Of a DNA stretch of 64,000 bases, positions 8,113 through 16,884 are shown one piece after another (the stretch's first letter is position 1; each line of letters begins with the position of its first letter). A program made the position numbers and the translations under genes. Location: contig NZ_CDDA01000023.1 in the NCBI RefSeq assembly GCF_000819745.1, positions 62,001-126,000 of the forward strand, read 5' to 3'. Origin of the DNA: Aeromonas bestiarum. GTDB taxonomy: Bacteria; Pseudomonadota; Gammaproteobacteria; Enterobacterales; Aeromonadaceae. The notes beneath the pieces were generated by a model. That model worked only from the letters and a program-made list of their open reading frames with translations. It searched no databases and was not told where the DNA came from.

Positions 8113-9858
8113 TCAGGCCACTCGTCCCTGGAGTGGGTGGATCCAGACCCGCTCGCCGACCGCGATGGCCGGCTGGGCGGGGACAATTTCAATCAGGCAG
8201 TTGGCATCGGCCATGGAGCTGAGAATGCCGGAGCCCTGCGGCCCTGTGGTGCGCACCCGCAGCACGCCGCTGGCATCCTGATGGAAGACGCCGCGCAGAA
8301 ACTCGGTGCGGCCAGGGCGGCTCTGCATCTTCTGTTCGGCCTGTGCCGACAGGCGCAGCGGCTGCCAGACCCGGCCCTGCAGGCGGGCGATGGCGGGCTC
8401 GACAAATTGCAGGAAGCAGACCATGGCCGCCACCGGATTGCCCGGCAGGCCGAAGAAGGGGGTCTGCCCCAGCTTGCCAAACGCCAGCGGGCGGCCCGGC
8501 CGCATCTGGATGCGCCAGAAGGCTATCTGGCCAAGCTCGGCCAGCACCTGCTTGATGAAGTCGGCATTGCCCACCGAGACGCCGCCCGAGCTCAGCACCA
8601 GATCGGCGTCGGCCGCGGCCTGTGCCAGCTGCCGGCGCAGTATGGCGGGATCATCCGGGATGATGCCCAAGTCCATCACCTCGCAGCCGGCGGCGGCGAT
8701 GAGCGCCATCAGGGTGAAGCGGTTGCTGTCGAAGATATGGCCCGGAGCCAGCGTCTCGCCCGGCGCCTGCACCTCGTCACCCGTGCTGAACAGCGCCACC
8801 TTGAGCGGGGTACGCACGCTGAGAGTGGCTTGACCGAGCGATGCCGCCAGTCCCAGCTGGGGGGCGCCGAGGCGAGTCCCGGCCGGGATGGCGACCGCGC
8901 CCTTGGCGAGATCTTCCCCGGCCAGCCGCACGTTCTGCCCCGCCTTGATGGGGGCGCTGAGGGTGACCCAGTCGCCGTCAACTTGAGTCTCTTCGCGCAT
9001 CACCACGGTATCGACGCCGGGGGGCAGCGGCGCCCCCGTCATGATCTGCACCGCCTGACCCGCCAGTACCGGCTCGTGGCGCTGCTGGCCCGCCAACACC
9101 TGACCCACCAGTTGCCAGCGGCCGGCGGCGAGGTCGTCGCCGCGCAGGCCAATTCCGTCCATCGCCGAGTTGGCGTGGGGGGGCACATTGATGGGGCTCA
9201 CCAGATCGCTTGCCAGCACGGCGCCGTGGCAGCGGGCCAGCGGCGTGTCCGTGCTGCGGGTGGTGGGTGTGAGGGCGTCCAGAATGGCGCTGCGGGCCCC
9301 TTCCACCGATAGAAAACCGGCCCCCGGCGTCTGCTCCTGTTGCCGGCTCTGCGCCAGGTAGGCGCAGACGAAGTCGGCGATGGCGTCCAGATCATTGATA
9401 TCGAGCCGGGGCAGGGCGGTTTCCTGCGGCTGATCGCTTGCCAGGGCTATGATGTCGCGATCAATCGGGAACAGCAGCGGCTTGCCGATGGCGGCGCGGT
9501 GCAGCTCGATTTTCGGGAAGTGTTCGTGCTTGAACCCCTCCACCAGCAGCAGGTCGAGGCTGGTTTGATCGAAGCTGGCCAGCAGCTCGCGAAAATCGGC
9601 CTCGGCCAGCTCGGTTTCAATCATTCGTGCATGGCGGCGGCGCGAGGCGACCATCATCTGGCTGGCGCCGGCCTTGCGCAGGCGATGGCTGTCCTTGCCC
9701 GGCTGGTCGATGTCGAAGTCGTGGTGGGCGTGCTTGAGCACCCCAAGGCGCAGGCCACGACTCACCAGTATGGGGATGAGCTGCTCCAGCAGCGTGGTCT
9801 TGCCGGTACCGCTCCAGGCAGCAAAGCCGAGCAGGGGAAGGGTGGGGGCCGGGGTCAT
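8113..9858 (-). CDS. mobB-moeA: bifunctional MobB-MoeA molybdenum cofactor protein
   Basis: 581 residues, a fusion. Residues 1 to about 170 are MobB (P-loop WSGTGKTTLLE, HDFDIDQPGKDSHRLRKAGA, LLVEGFKHE), a GTP-binding helper of MobA. From about residue 180 to the end it is MoeA, the molybdopterin molybdotransferase that inserts Mo or W into the pterin: NSAMDGIGLRG, IMTGAPLPPGVDTVV, FSTGDEVQAPGE, SSGGVSVGNADF and GLPGNPVAAMV. It overlaps mobA by 4 nt (ATGA), so the two are translationally coupled. Its place behind tupABC points to tungstate or molybdate use by the formate dehydrogenase. Confidence 0.95.
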   Translation of the reverse strand: MTPAPTLPLLGFAAWSGTGKTTLLEQLIPILVSRGLRLGVLKHAHHDFDIDQPGKDSHRLRKAGASQMMVASRRRHARMIETELAEADFRELLASFDQTSLDLLLVEGFKHEHFPKIELHRAAIGKPLLFPIDRDIIALASDQPQETALPRLDINDLDAIADFVCAYLAQSRQQEQTPGAGFLSVEGARSAILDALTPTTRSTDTPLARCHGAVLASDLVSPINVPPHANSAMDGIGLRGDDLAAGRWQLVGQVLAGQQRHEPVLAGQAVQIMTGAPLPPGVDTVVMREETQVDGDWVTLSAPIKAGQNVRLAGEDLAKGAVAIPAGTRLGAPQLGLAASLGQATLSVRTPLKVALFSTGDEVQAPGETLAPGHIFDSNRFTLMALIAAAGCEVMDLGIIPDDPAILRRQLAQAAADADLVLSSGGVSVGNADFIKQVLAELGQIAFWRIQMRPGRPLAFGKLGQTPFFGLPGNPVAAMVCFLQFVEPAIARLQGRVWQPLRLSAQAEQKMQSRPGRTEFLRGVFHQDASGVLRVRTTGPQGSGILSSMADANCLIEIVPAQPAIAVGERVWIHPLQGRVA

Positions 9859-10499
9859 GGGGTGGCTCCTTGTTGGGGGTCGGTAGACGAGTTCAGCAGG
9901 CGCGCCTCGTAGGCGGCCAGCTCGGCCGGACTGTTGAGATTGATGAAGGCATCCGGCTGGTCGGCAAAGCTCACCACCGCCATCCGGTGGCGGGCAAACC
10001 AGATATCTATCTTGCGCTCCCCTTCGGCCAGGGCTCGGGTGAGCGACGGCAGCAGGGACTTGTGCAGCAGGGCGACCACGGGTTGCAGCCAGTCGCCGTC
10101 GTGGGCCACCACCAGCTCGGTATCCGGGGTGAGGGCGGCGCGAAAGCGGCTCATCAGATCGCGGGGCAGGGCGGGGCCGTCACAGGGGACGAACAGCACC
10201 CAGTCGTGACGGGCGGCGGCAAGTCCGGCCTGCATGCCCGCCAGCGGGCCCAGATAGTCCGGGTTGTCGTCGCTGATGACAGGAGCCAGCGCCTGATAGC
10301 GGGCCTGACTGCGGTTGGCGTTGATCAGGATTTCGTCTACCTGGGGCCTTAGCCGGTCAAGCACGTGGTCGATGAGCGGGCGGCCCGCAAGCTGGACCCA
10401 GCCCTTGTCTTCGCCCCCCATGCGGGTGGCGCGGCCACCGGCCAGGATCACGGCAGAGACGGGGAAGGCATCAGTTCTGGGTTCGCTGTTTGAGGTCAT
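9855..10499 (-). CDS. mobA: molybdenum cofactor guanylyltransferase MobA
   Basis: 214 residues, the usual MobA length. It transfers GMP to Mo/W-molybdopterin to give the bis-MGD cofactor used by DMSO-reductase family enzymes such as the FDH in this window. Motifs: LAGGRATRMGGEDKGW (nucleotide-binding loop), NPDYLGPLAGMQAGL, LFVPCDGPALP and INLNSPAEL. The start at 10499 lies 29 nt inside tupC, and its end overlaps mobB-moeA by 4 nt, so the genes form a tight operon. Confidence 0.95.
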   Translation of the reverse strand: MTSNSEPRTDAFPVSAVILAGGRATRMGGEDKGWVQLAGRPLIDHVLDRLRPQVDEILINANRSQARYQALAPVISDDNPDYLGPLAGMQAGLAAARHDWVLFVPCDGPALPRDLMSRFRAALTPDTELVVAHDGDWLQPVVALLHKSLLPSLTRALAEGERKIDIWFARHRMAVVSFADQPDAFINLNSPAELAAYEARLLNSSTDPQQGATP

Positions 10500-11166
10500 G
10501 TCGCTCGATGATTTTCAAAGGGGTGGGTTCGTGCAGCCGGCCCCGGGCTAGGGTCCATTGCCGCTCGCACAGGTCGGTCAGATCGTTGCTCTGGTGGCTG
10601 ATGATGACCAGGCCGCTGCCCTGTTCCCGCAGATCTTGCGCCAAGGCGGCCATCAGGGCAACCGAATGTGCATCCAGATTGGCGGTGGGTTCATCCATCA
10701 GCAGAAAGGCGGGTTGCAGCGCCCAGGCGCGGGCCATGGCCAGACGCTGGCGCTCGCCACCGGACAAAATGCTGATGTGTTCCCGCGCCAGCCCCTCCAG
10801 CTCGACCCGGCGCAGCGCCTCGAACACCCGCACCTCGTCGGCGGCCTGATGGCCGAGGGCCCAGGCCACGTTGTCGTGCACGCTGCGATCGAACAGATAG
10901 GGGGTCTGGTGCAGATAGGTGACCCGGCCCGGGCCGGGATCCCGTTTGATCCACTGCTCGAGTCTGGCGCGCCAGCCGCAGGCGAGATTGGTATGGCCCT
11001 GGGTCGGCGTCAGTAGCCCGGCCAGTATCTTGAGCAGGGTCGTCTTGCCCACCCCGTTCGCCCCGCGCAGCCAGATGGCGTCGCCCGCCGCGATGGAGAG
11101 CCGCTCTATCTGGAACAGGTTGCGCTCGCCAAAGCGCATCATCAGCTGGTGGGCGGTCAGGGCCAT
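10471..11166 (-). CDS. tupC: tungstate ABC transporter ATP-binding protein TupC
   Basis: 231 residues. Walker A GANGVGKTT, ABC signature LSGGERQRLAMARA, Walker B FLLMDEPTANLD and the switch His in VIISHQ are all intact. It energises the TupB permease. ATG 11166 has GGAG 6 nt upstream, and a 40-codon mini-ORF ends 10 nt inside the gene, which may couple translation. A tungstate rather than molybdate role is inferred from the neighbouring TupA-type binding protein. Confidence 0.9.
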   Translation of the reverse strand: MALTAHQLMMRFGERNLFQIERLSIAAGDAIWLRGANGVGKTTLLKILAGLLTPTQGHTNLACGWRARLEQWIKRDPGPGRVTYLHQTPYLFDRSVHDNVAWALGHQAADEVRVFEALRRVELEGLAREHISILSGGERQRLAMARAWALQPAFLLMDEPTANLDAHSVALMAALAQDLREQGSGLVIISHQSNDLTDLCERQWTLARGRLHEPTPLKIIERHDLKQRTQN

Positions 11167-11279
11167 GGGGTACTCCAGTTGATAAACAGTGGGGGCATGG
11201 TCAGTTCTTCAGATAGCTGTGGCCGCGACAGAGATGGGGTCAGCAGCATTCGGTCAGGGATAACAGTGCGCGGCGCCAT
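11157..11279 (-). CDS. 40-codon mini-ORF between tupB and tupC (from duplicated tupB 3' end)
   Basis: ATG 11279 follows the tupB stop after two bases (TGACCATG), and the frame stays open to TGA 11159-11157, inside tupC. The coding DNA is largely a second copy of the tupB 3' end read in another frame (the peptide contains LSRPQLSEELT). I know of no family for it. It is probably a passive product of duplication that keeps ribosomes moving into tupC; a functional peptide is possible but unsupported. Confidence 0.35.
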   Translation of the reverse strand: MAPRTVIPDRMLLTPSLSRPQLSEELTMPPLFINWSTPWP

Positions 11280-11324
11280 GGTCAGTTTTTCAAATAACTG
11301 TGGCCGCGACACGCGGTCAGCAGC
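11196..11324. repeat. tandem duplication of the tupB 3' end (two copies, about 80-bp period)
   Basis: Two imperfect copies begin CATGGTCAGTT and run through GTGGCCGCGACA to GTCAGCAGCA: 11196-11248 and 11277-11324. The right copy encodes the last residues and stop of TupB; the left copy lies in the tupB-tupC gap. Confidence 0.85.
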
Positions 11325-11983
11325 AGGTTGAGCAACAGCGCCAGGCTCAGCAGCACTATGCCGAGCGCCACCCCCTGGGCAAAGGCGCCCTTCTGGGTTT
11401 CCAGCGCGATGGCGGTGGGGATGTTGCGGGTGAAGTGCAGGATATTCCCCCCCACCATCATGGAGCAGCCCACTTCGGTGACGATGCGGCTGAAGGCGCC
11501 GATCACGGCCGCCAACAGGCCGAAGCGGCATTCGCGCATCAGTCCGAGCAGCGCCCTCGGCCAGGAGAGCCCCAGGGTGAGCGCCGTCTCCCAGGCGCGC
11601 CTGTCGCTCTGGATAAAGGCGGCGTGGGCCATGGTGGCGATGACGGGGAAGGCGATCAGCATCTGCCCCACCACCATGGCCTGCTGGGTGAACAGCATCT
11701 TCCAGTCGCCGAAGGGGCCGGCCCGCGACAACAACATGTAGAGCAAGAGGCCGATTACCACGGTCGGCACCGACTGCAGGGTATTGATGCAGGAGAGCCA
11801 GAGCCAGCGCGCCGGGATCGGCAGATAGGCGAGCGCAAAGCCGAGCAGCAGCGCCGGCACCAGCACCAGCGCCAGTGCCAGGCAGGAGACGGAGAAGGAG
11901 ACCCCCACCACCTGCCACAGATCTGTGTCGCCCCCGAACAGCAAGGCAAGCGCCGCCAGCGTTGTATCCAGCAGAGTCGGCAT
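11282..11983 (-). CDS. tupB: tungstate ABC transporter permease TupB
   Basis: 233 residues with five or six membrane helices. It has the binding-protein-dependent permease loop (ETALTLGLSWPRALLGLMREC, corresponding to EAA---G) and PTVVIGLLLYML, as in TupB/ModB-type permeases. ATG 11983 overlaps the stop of a preceding mini-ORF (TGATG). Its first 14 codons are repeated upstream in tandem, so the true start could in principle be misassigned, but only this copy continues into the full permease. Confidence 0.9.
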   Translation of the reverse strand: MPTLLDTTLAALALLFGGDTDLWQVVGVSFSVSCLALALVLVPALLLGFALAYLPIPARWLWLSCINTLQSVPTVVIGLLLYMLLSRAGPFGDWKMLFTQQAMVVGQMLIAFPVIATMAHAAFIQSDRRAWETALTLGLSWPRALLGLMRECRFGLLAAVIGAFSRIVTEVGCSMMVGGNILHFTRNIPTAIALETQKGAFAQGVALGIVLLSLALLLNLLLTACRGHSYLKN

Positions 11984-12111
11984 CAGACGCTTGCCTCATG
12001 GGGCAGGGCGAGGGCCGTCAATGTGGTCATATCCAGCAGGGCCGGCATCAGGCGTCTCTCCTCATGGGGTAGGGCGAGGGCGGCCAGCGTTGTATCCAGC
12101 AGAGTCGGCAT
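11983..12111 (-). CDS. 42-codon mini-ORF upstream of tupB (two fused repeat units)
   Basis: ATG 12111 overlaps the stop of the preceding mini-ORF (TGATG), and its own TGA (11985-11983) overlaps the tupB ATG in the same way. It encodes two copies of a peptide resembling the first 14 residues of TupB (MPTLLDTT.. and MPALLDMT..), each ending in LPHE. The 63-bp unit keeps frame, so two units read as one ORF. Whether the peptide matters is unknown; coupling of tupA to tupB translation is the simplest role. Confidence 0.4.
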   Translation of the reverse strand: MPTLLDTTLAALALPHEERRLMPALLDMTTLTALALPHEASV

Positions 12112-12176
12112 CAGACGCTTCCCCTATCGTGCGGGGCGAGAGCCATCCATGTGATCGTATGGAACAAGGGCTGCAT
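12111..12176 (-). CDS. 21-codon mini-ORF overlapping the tupA stop
   Basis: Its ATG (12176-12174) shares a base with the tupA TAA (TAATG), and its TGA shares a base with the next mini-ORF start. The peptide (MQPLFHTIT...PHDRGSV) is a diverged member of the TupB-start repeat. It forms the first link of the coupled chain tupA - mini - mini - tupB. Confidence 0.35.
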   Translation of the reverse strand: MQPLFHTITWMALAPHDRGSV

Positions 12177-13030
12177 TATTTCCCGTTGGCATCGGCCACA
12201 AACAGCGCCTGGCCTGCCACCTTGAAGTCACCGATAAGCGTCTGGCCGTGCTCGGAGACCAGCCAGTTCTTCAGGGTGCGGGCCCCTTCGGTATTGAGAT
12301 CCGGGTAGCGCTTGGGGTTGACCAGGATCACCTGATAGGGGTTGAACAAGCGCTTGTCGCCCTCCAGCAGCACGGCGAGATCCAGCTTGCTCTGATAGGC
12401 GAGCCAGGTGCCGCGGTCGGTCAGGGTATAGGCGCCAAGCTCGGAAGCCATGGTCAGGGTCGGGCCCATGCCCTGGCCGATGGACTTGTAGCCGGCAAAC
12501 TCGGGTTTGACGTCGGCCGCCTGCCACAGGGTCTTCTCCTTGATGTGGGTGCCGGACTCGTCCCCGCGGGAGATGAAGGTCTGCTTCTTATCCTTGATGG
12601 CTTGCAGCCCTTTGGCGGCGTCGTGCAGCTTGCCCAGACCCGCAGGGTCTTTCGCCGGGCCTACGATGACGAAGTCGTTGTACATCAGGTGTACCGGCTC
12701 TATGCCAAAGCCCGCGTCGACGAAGGCCTTCTCGGCAGAAGGGGCGTGGGTCATCACCAGATCCGCGTCGCCGTTCTCACCCATCTTCAGGCTCTGGCCT
12801 GTACCGGCCGCCATCACCTGCACCGGATAACCCGTCTCCTTGGTGAACTGGGGCAGCAGCCAGCCCAGCAGACCGGACTGCTCCGTGCTGGTGGTGGTGG
12901 CGAGGCGAATGGGCGCCTTGGCGCTCTCGGCGTGGCTGGCTGTGCTCAGCAAGGGCAGGCTCAGCAGCAGGGCGGTGGAGAGGGCAAGGGCGAGACGTTT
13001 GCGCACGGTTCCTGTGATCATGATGTTCAT
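12176..13030 (-). CDS. tupA: tungstate-binding periplasmic protein TupA
   Basis: 284 residues from ATG 13030; upstream in-frame codons to 13213 run through the promoter and are not used. A Sec signal peptide ends near STASHAES. The mature protein begins RLATTTSTEQSGLLGWLLPQF, the TupA oxyanion-binding signature, then GTGQSLKMGENGDADLVMTH and FISRGDESGTHIKEKTLW. TupA binds tungstate with very high affinity; molybdate cannot be excluded from sequence. It is the first gene of the operon, behind a predicted sigma54 promoter. Confidence 0.92.
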   Translation of the reverse strand: MNIMITGTVRKRLALALSTALLLSLPLLSTASHAESAKAPIRLATTTSTEQSGLLGWLLPQFTKETGYPVQVMAAGTGQSLKMGENGDADLVMTHAPSAEKAFVDAGFGIEPVHLMYNDFVIVGPAKDPAGLGKLHDAAKGLQAIKDKKQTFISRGDESGTHIKEKTLWQAADVKPEFAGYKSIGQGMGPTLTMASELGAYTLTDRGTWLAYQSKLDLAVLLEGDKRLFNPYQVILVNPKRYPDLNTEGARTLKNWLVSEHGQTLIGDFKVAGQALFVADANGK

Positions 13031-13062
13031 CGTATCCGGGTGATGGGGAGAGGGCAGGACCA

Positions 13063-13079
13063 AGCAAGCAGGGTGCCAA
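13063..13079 (-). promoter_or_regulatory. sigma54 (-24/-12) promoter of tupA
   Basis: On the minus strand TTGGCACCCTGCTTGCT (13079-13063) matches the sigma54 consensus: GG at 13077-13076 and GC at 13065-13064, exactly 10 nt between. It lies about 35 nt upstream of the tupA start and about 120-140 nt from the inverted-repeat operator at 13199-13236. Confidence 0.75.
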
Positions 13080-13198
13080 GCTGGCCGCATGCTGCCAGCA
13101 GCACGGTTTTCAATGCTAAAACAGTCGGTTAACGGCGTTAATTGCGTGATGGCCCCGTCGCTTTTAATAAAGGGGGTTGGCACTCGGGGCCGGTTAGC

Positions 13199-13236
13199 GA
13201 CAAAATGTCCCACAGTTTATAAGGTCGGTGGGACAA
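13199..13236. promoter_or_regulatory. inverted-repeat operator between tupA and the response regulator
   Basis: TGTCCCAC (13206-13213) and GTGGGACA (13228-13235) form a perfect 8-bp inverted repeat. The left part extends to GACAAAATGTCCCA (13199-13212), a 14-mer found identically upstream of the fdh promoter at 21613-21626. This is the probable binding site of the sigma54 activator encoded next door, acting on the tupA promoter and perhaps autoregulating. Confidence 0.65.
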
Positions 13237-13271
13237 TCCCGGAACCTTGTCGAATCTGAGGTACTTTTTTC

Positions 13272-14627
<1,356 letters not shown>

Positions 14628-14652
14628 CAACCCGCAACCGGACGGCGCCGCT

Positions 14653-16773
14653 ATGACCCTGCTGCCGCGCTGGCTCAAGACCAAGGTACGCTGGCGCCTG
14701 CTGCTGCTCACCTCGGTGCCCATCATGCTGACCCTGGTGGGCATGATAGGGCTGACGCTTTACTGGACTCTCACCTACAGCTGGCAGAACCTGCTCACCA
14801 ATGTGCGCGGCGACCTGGGGGTGGCCCACCATGCGGTCAATGTGCAGCAGCAACGTCAGGCCGAACATCTGGAGCACCTGCGCGATGCCTGGGCCTTCCA
14901 GCTGCGGCTGCGCCAGACGCCCGAAGTGCTGCCAGCCTGGGTGATGCCGCTGGCGGCCAACTACGATCTCGACTTTCTGCGCCTGCGCAGTGGCGCCGAA
15001 CTGGATCTGCTGACGGCCAGGGAGCGCACGGCCCTCGCCGCCGGGCGCAGCGTCAGCCACTTCGTGGTCTGGTCGCGGGAGCAGTTGCTGGCCCTCTCGC
15101 CCACCCTTGCCAGCCGCGCCGTGCTGGACAGGGAGCACACAGCCGCCCCTGGCCAGGAGACCCGGGGGCTCGTCAGCCTATCCCTGACGCCCGTCATGGC
15201 CAGAGACGGCTCGCTCTGGGCCGTGCTGGAGGGGGGCGAGCTCATCAACGGCAGCACCCGGCTGGTGGACGAGCTCAAGGGACAGGTGTTTGCCAAAAAT
15301 ACCCTGCCGGATGGAAGCATAGGCACTGTCACCCTGTTTCTCGGCGATCTGAGGGTGAGCACCAATGTGCCCGCCAGCAGCAGTCGCCAGCTGGGGCGGG
15401 CGGTGGGCACCCGGGTCTCGGCGCCGGTGCGCGAGCAGGTGCTGGGCCGGGGGGAGCTGTGGGTCGACCGCGCCTTCGTGCACGACGCCTGGTATGTCTC
15501 CGGCTACGAGCCCCTGCTCGGGGCGCACGGCGAGCGCATCGGCATGCTCTACGTCGGCTTTCTGGAGTGGCCCTTCATTCGCACCTACCTCACCAACCTG
15601 CTGGAGCTGGGCTCTGGCGTGGTGCTGCTCCTGCTGCTCTCTGGCCTGCTGGTCTATCGCGGCGCCCGGGATCTCTTCACCCCCATAGAGCGGATGCACG
15701 GCGTGGTGCGTCAGGTGCAGCATGACCAGTCGGCCAGGGTGGGGGCGCTGCCGCTCGACCCCGACCACGAGCTGGCCCAGCTGGGGCGCCAGTTTGACGC
15801 CATGCTGGACCGTCAGGCCGCGCACCAGCAGCAGCTGGCCCGCAGTGCCGACGAGCTGGAGCAGAAGGTGGCCGAGCGCACGGGCAGTCTGGAGCAGAAG
15901 ACTGCCGAGCTGGAGCACCACATCCATATGCTGACCCAGGCGCGCCAGCAGTTGCTCATCAGCGAGAAGCTGGCGGCCCTCGGCGAGCTGTGCGCCGGGG
16001 TGGCCCACGAGATCAACAACCCGCTGGCGGTGATCCTCGGCAATGTGGAGCTGATGAAGCTGGAGTTGGGAGAGGCCGCCGCCCCGGTCAGCGAGGAGCT
16101 GGCGCTGGTGCTGGCCCAGATAGAACGCATTCGCGCCATCACCCGCAGCCTGTTGCAATACTCCCGCCCCGGCGATTACGAGACGGCGCCGGTGTGGCAG
16201 CACCTCACCCCCATCATCGAAGAGAGCCTGACTCTGGTGCGCTCTGCCCTGCGCCAGCAGCAGGTGAACCTGGTGGCCGACTTGCAGGCCCAGCAGCCCA
16301 TAGAGGCGGATCGCCAGCAGCTGTTGCAGGTGCTGATAAACCTCTTGGTCAACGCCAGCCACGCGCTGGGTGAGCAGGGGGAGATCCGGGTCGAGAGCCG
16401 CGACTGGTTCGACGAGGCGGGAGGGCTGCAGGGGGCCGAGGTGCGGGTCATCGACAACGGCAGCGGCATAGATGCCGCCATCATGGACAAGATCTTCGAC
16501 CCCTTCTTCACCACCCGTGCCACAGGCACAGGTCTGGGGCTGGCCCTGAGCCATCGCATCATCAGCCGCTGGGGCGGGGAGCTGGTGGTGGACTCCACTC
16601 CCGGACAGGGGAGCTGCTTTACCATCAGGCTGCGCAGCCATGCCCTGCTGCCCAGCGGTGGCGAGCCAGCCCAGCTGGAGGGGTGGCGCATTGCGCTCGG
16701 GGCCGAGGGGCGCGGCTCTGGCTCGGCGGGGCATGAGCCTGATTCGGCAGTGGGTGAGTCACGGAAAGGGTAA
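14653..16773 (+). CDS. Cache-type sensor histidine kinase, partner of the sigma54 regulator
   Basis: 706 residues from ATG 14653; an in-frame ATG at 14539 lies inside the regulator gene. Membrane helix at about 17-40, large periplasmic region (about 41-310) of Cache type, second helix near ELGSGVVLLLLLSGLLVY, HAMP, and a coiled coil (DELEQKVAERTGSLEQKTAE). The kinase core has the H-box GVAHEINNP (His452), N-box LINLLVNASHAL, DNGSGI, DPFFTT and GTGLGLAL. The overall plan resembles DctB/NtrB-type kinases. The ligand is unknown; a link to formate, oxyanions or redox state is inferred from the gene neighbourhood only. Confidence 0.9.
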   Translation: MTLLPRWLKTKVRWRLLLLTSVPIMLTLVGMIGLTLYWTLTYSWQNLLTNVRGDLGVAHHAVNVQQQRQAEHLEHLRDAWAFQLRLRQTPEVLPAWVMPLAANYDLDFLRLRSGAELDLLTARERTALAAGRSVSHFVVWSREQLLALSPTLASRAVLDREHTAAPGQETRGLVSLSLTPVMARDGSLWAVLEGGELINGSTRLVDELKGQVFAKNTLPDGSIGTVTLFLGDLRVSTNVPASSSRQLGRAVGTRVSAPVREQVLGRGELWVDRAFVHDAWYVSGYEPLLGAHGERIGMLYVGFLEWPFIRTYLTNLLELGSGVVLLLLLSGLLVYRGARDLFTPIERMHGVVRQVQHDQSARVGALPLDPDHELAQLGRQFDAMLDRQAAHQQQLARSADELEQKVAERTGSLEQKTAELEHHIHMLTQARQQLLISEKLAALGELCAGVAHEINNPLAVILGNVELMKLELGEAAAPVSEELALVLAQIERIRAITRSLLQYSRPGDYETAPVWQHLTPIIEESLTLVRSALRQQQVNLVADLQAQQPIEADRQQLLQVLINLLVNASHALGEQGEIRVESRDWFDEAGGLQGAEVRVIDNGSGIDAAIMDKIFDPFFTTRATGTGLGLALSHRIISRWGGELVVDSTPGQGSCFTIRLRSHALLPSGGEPAQLEGWRIALGAEGRGSGSAGHEPDSAVGESRKG

Positions 16774-16801
16774 GCGCCTGCCCATTTATCAGAGCGGATG
16801 G

Positions 16802-16839
16802 CAATAAAACAAACGGGCCTGCCTGGGTGGCAGGCCCGT
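16802..16839 (-). terminator. terminator of the fdhD operon
   Basis: On the minus strand ACGGGCCTGCC and GGCAGGCCCGT (16839-16813) form an 11-bp perfect stem followed by TTGTTTTATTG. It sits between the convergent kinase and HTH genes. Confidence 0.85.
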
Positions 16840-16884
16840 GCTGGTCAGGGCTGTCGGCACAAAGAGAGGGGCTGGCCGCTTTCG

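Larger units (their letters stand above)
11942..12176. repeat. tandem repeats of the tupB start region (four units, 63-66 bp)
   Basis: On the minus strand four units each read: ATG, 12-14 codons ending in a Leu/Ala-rich stretch, then GAGG or AGGGG, then the next ATG about 10 nt later. The word ATCCAGCAG recurs on the plus strand at 11966, 12031 and 12094. The oldest unit (12111-12176) is diverged. The unit carries both a start codon and a ribosome site, so each duplication added a translatable leader before tupB. Confidence 0.85.

Noticed and set aside
11157-11999. 280-codon frame overlapping tupB on the same strand
   Set aside because: Arg/Gly/Ala-rich shifted reading of tupB; only its last 40 codons, after the tupB stop, could be translated independently.
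13162-13200. Second sigma54-like word TTGGCAC upstream of the regulator gene (plus strand)
   Set aside because: The -12 GC is not at the required 10-nt distance from GG.
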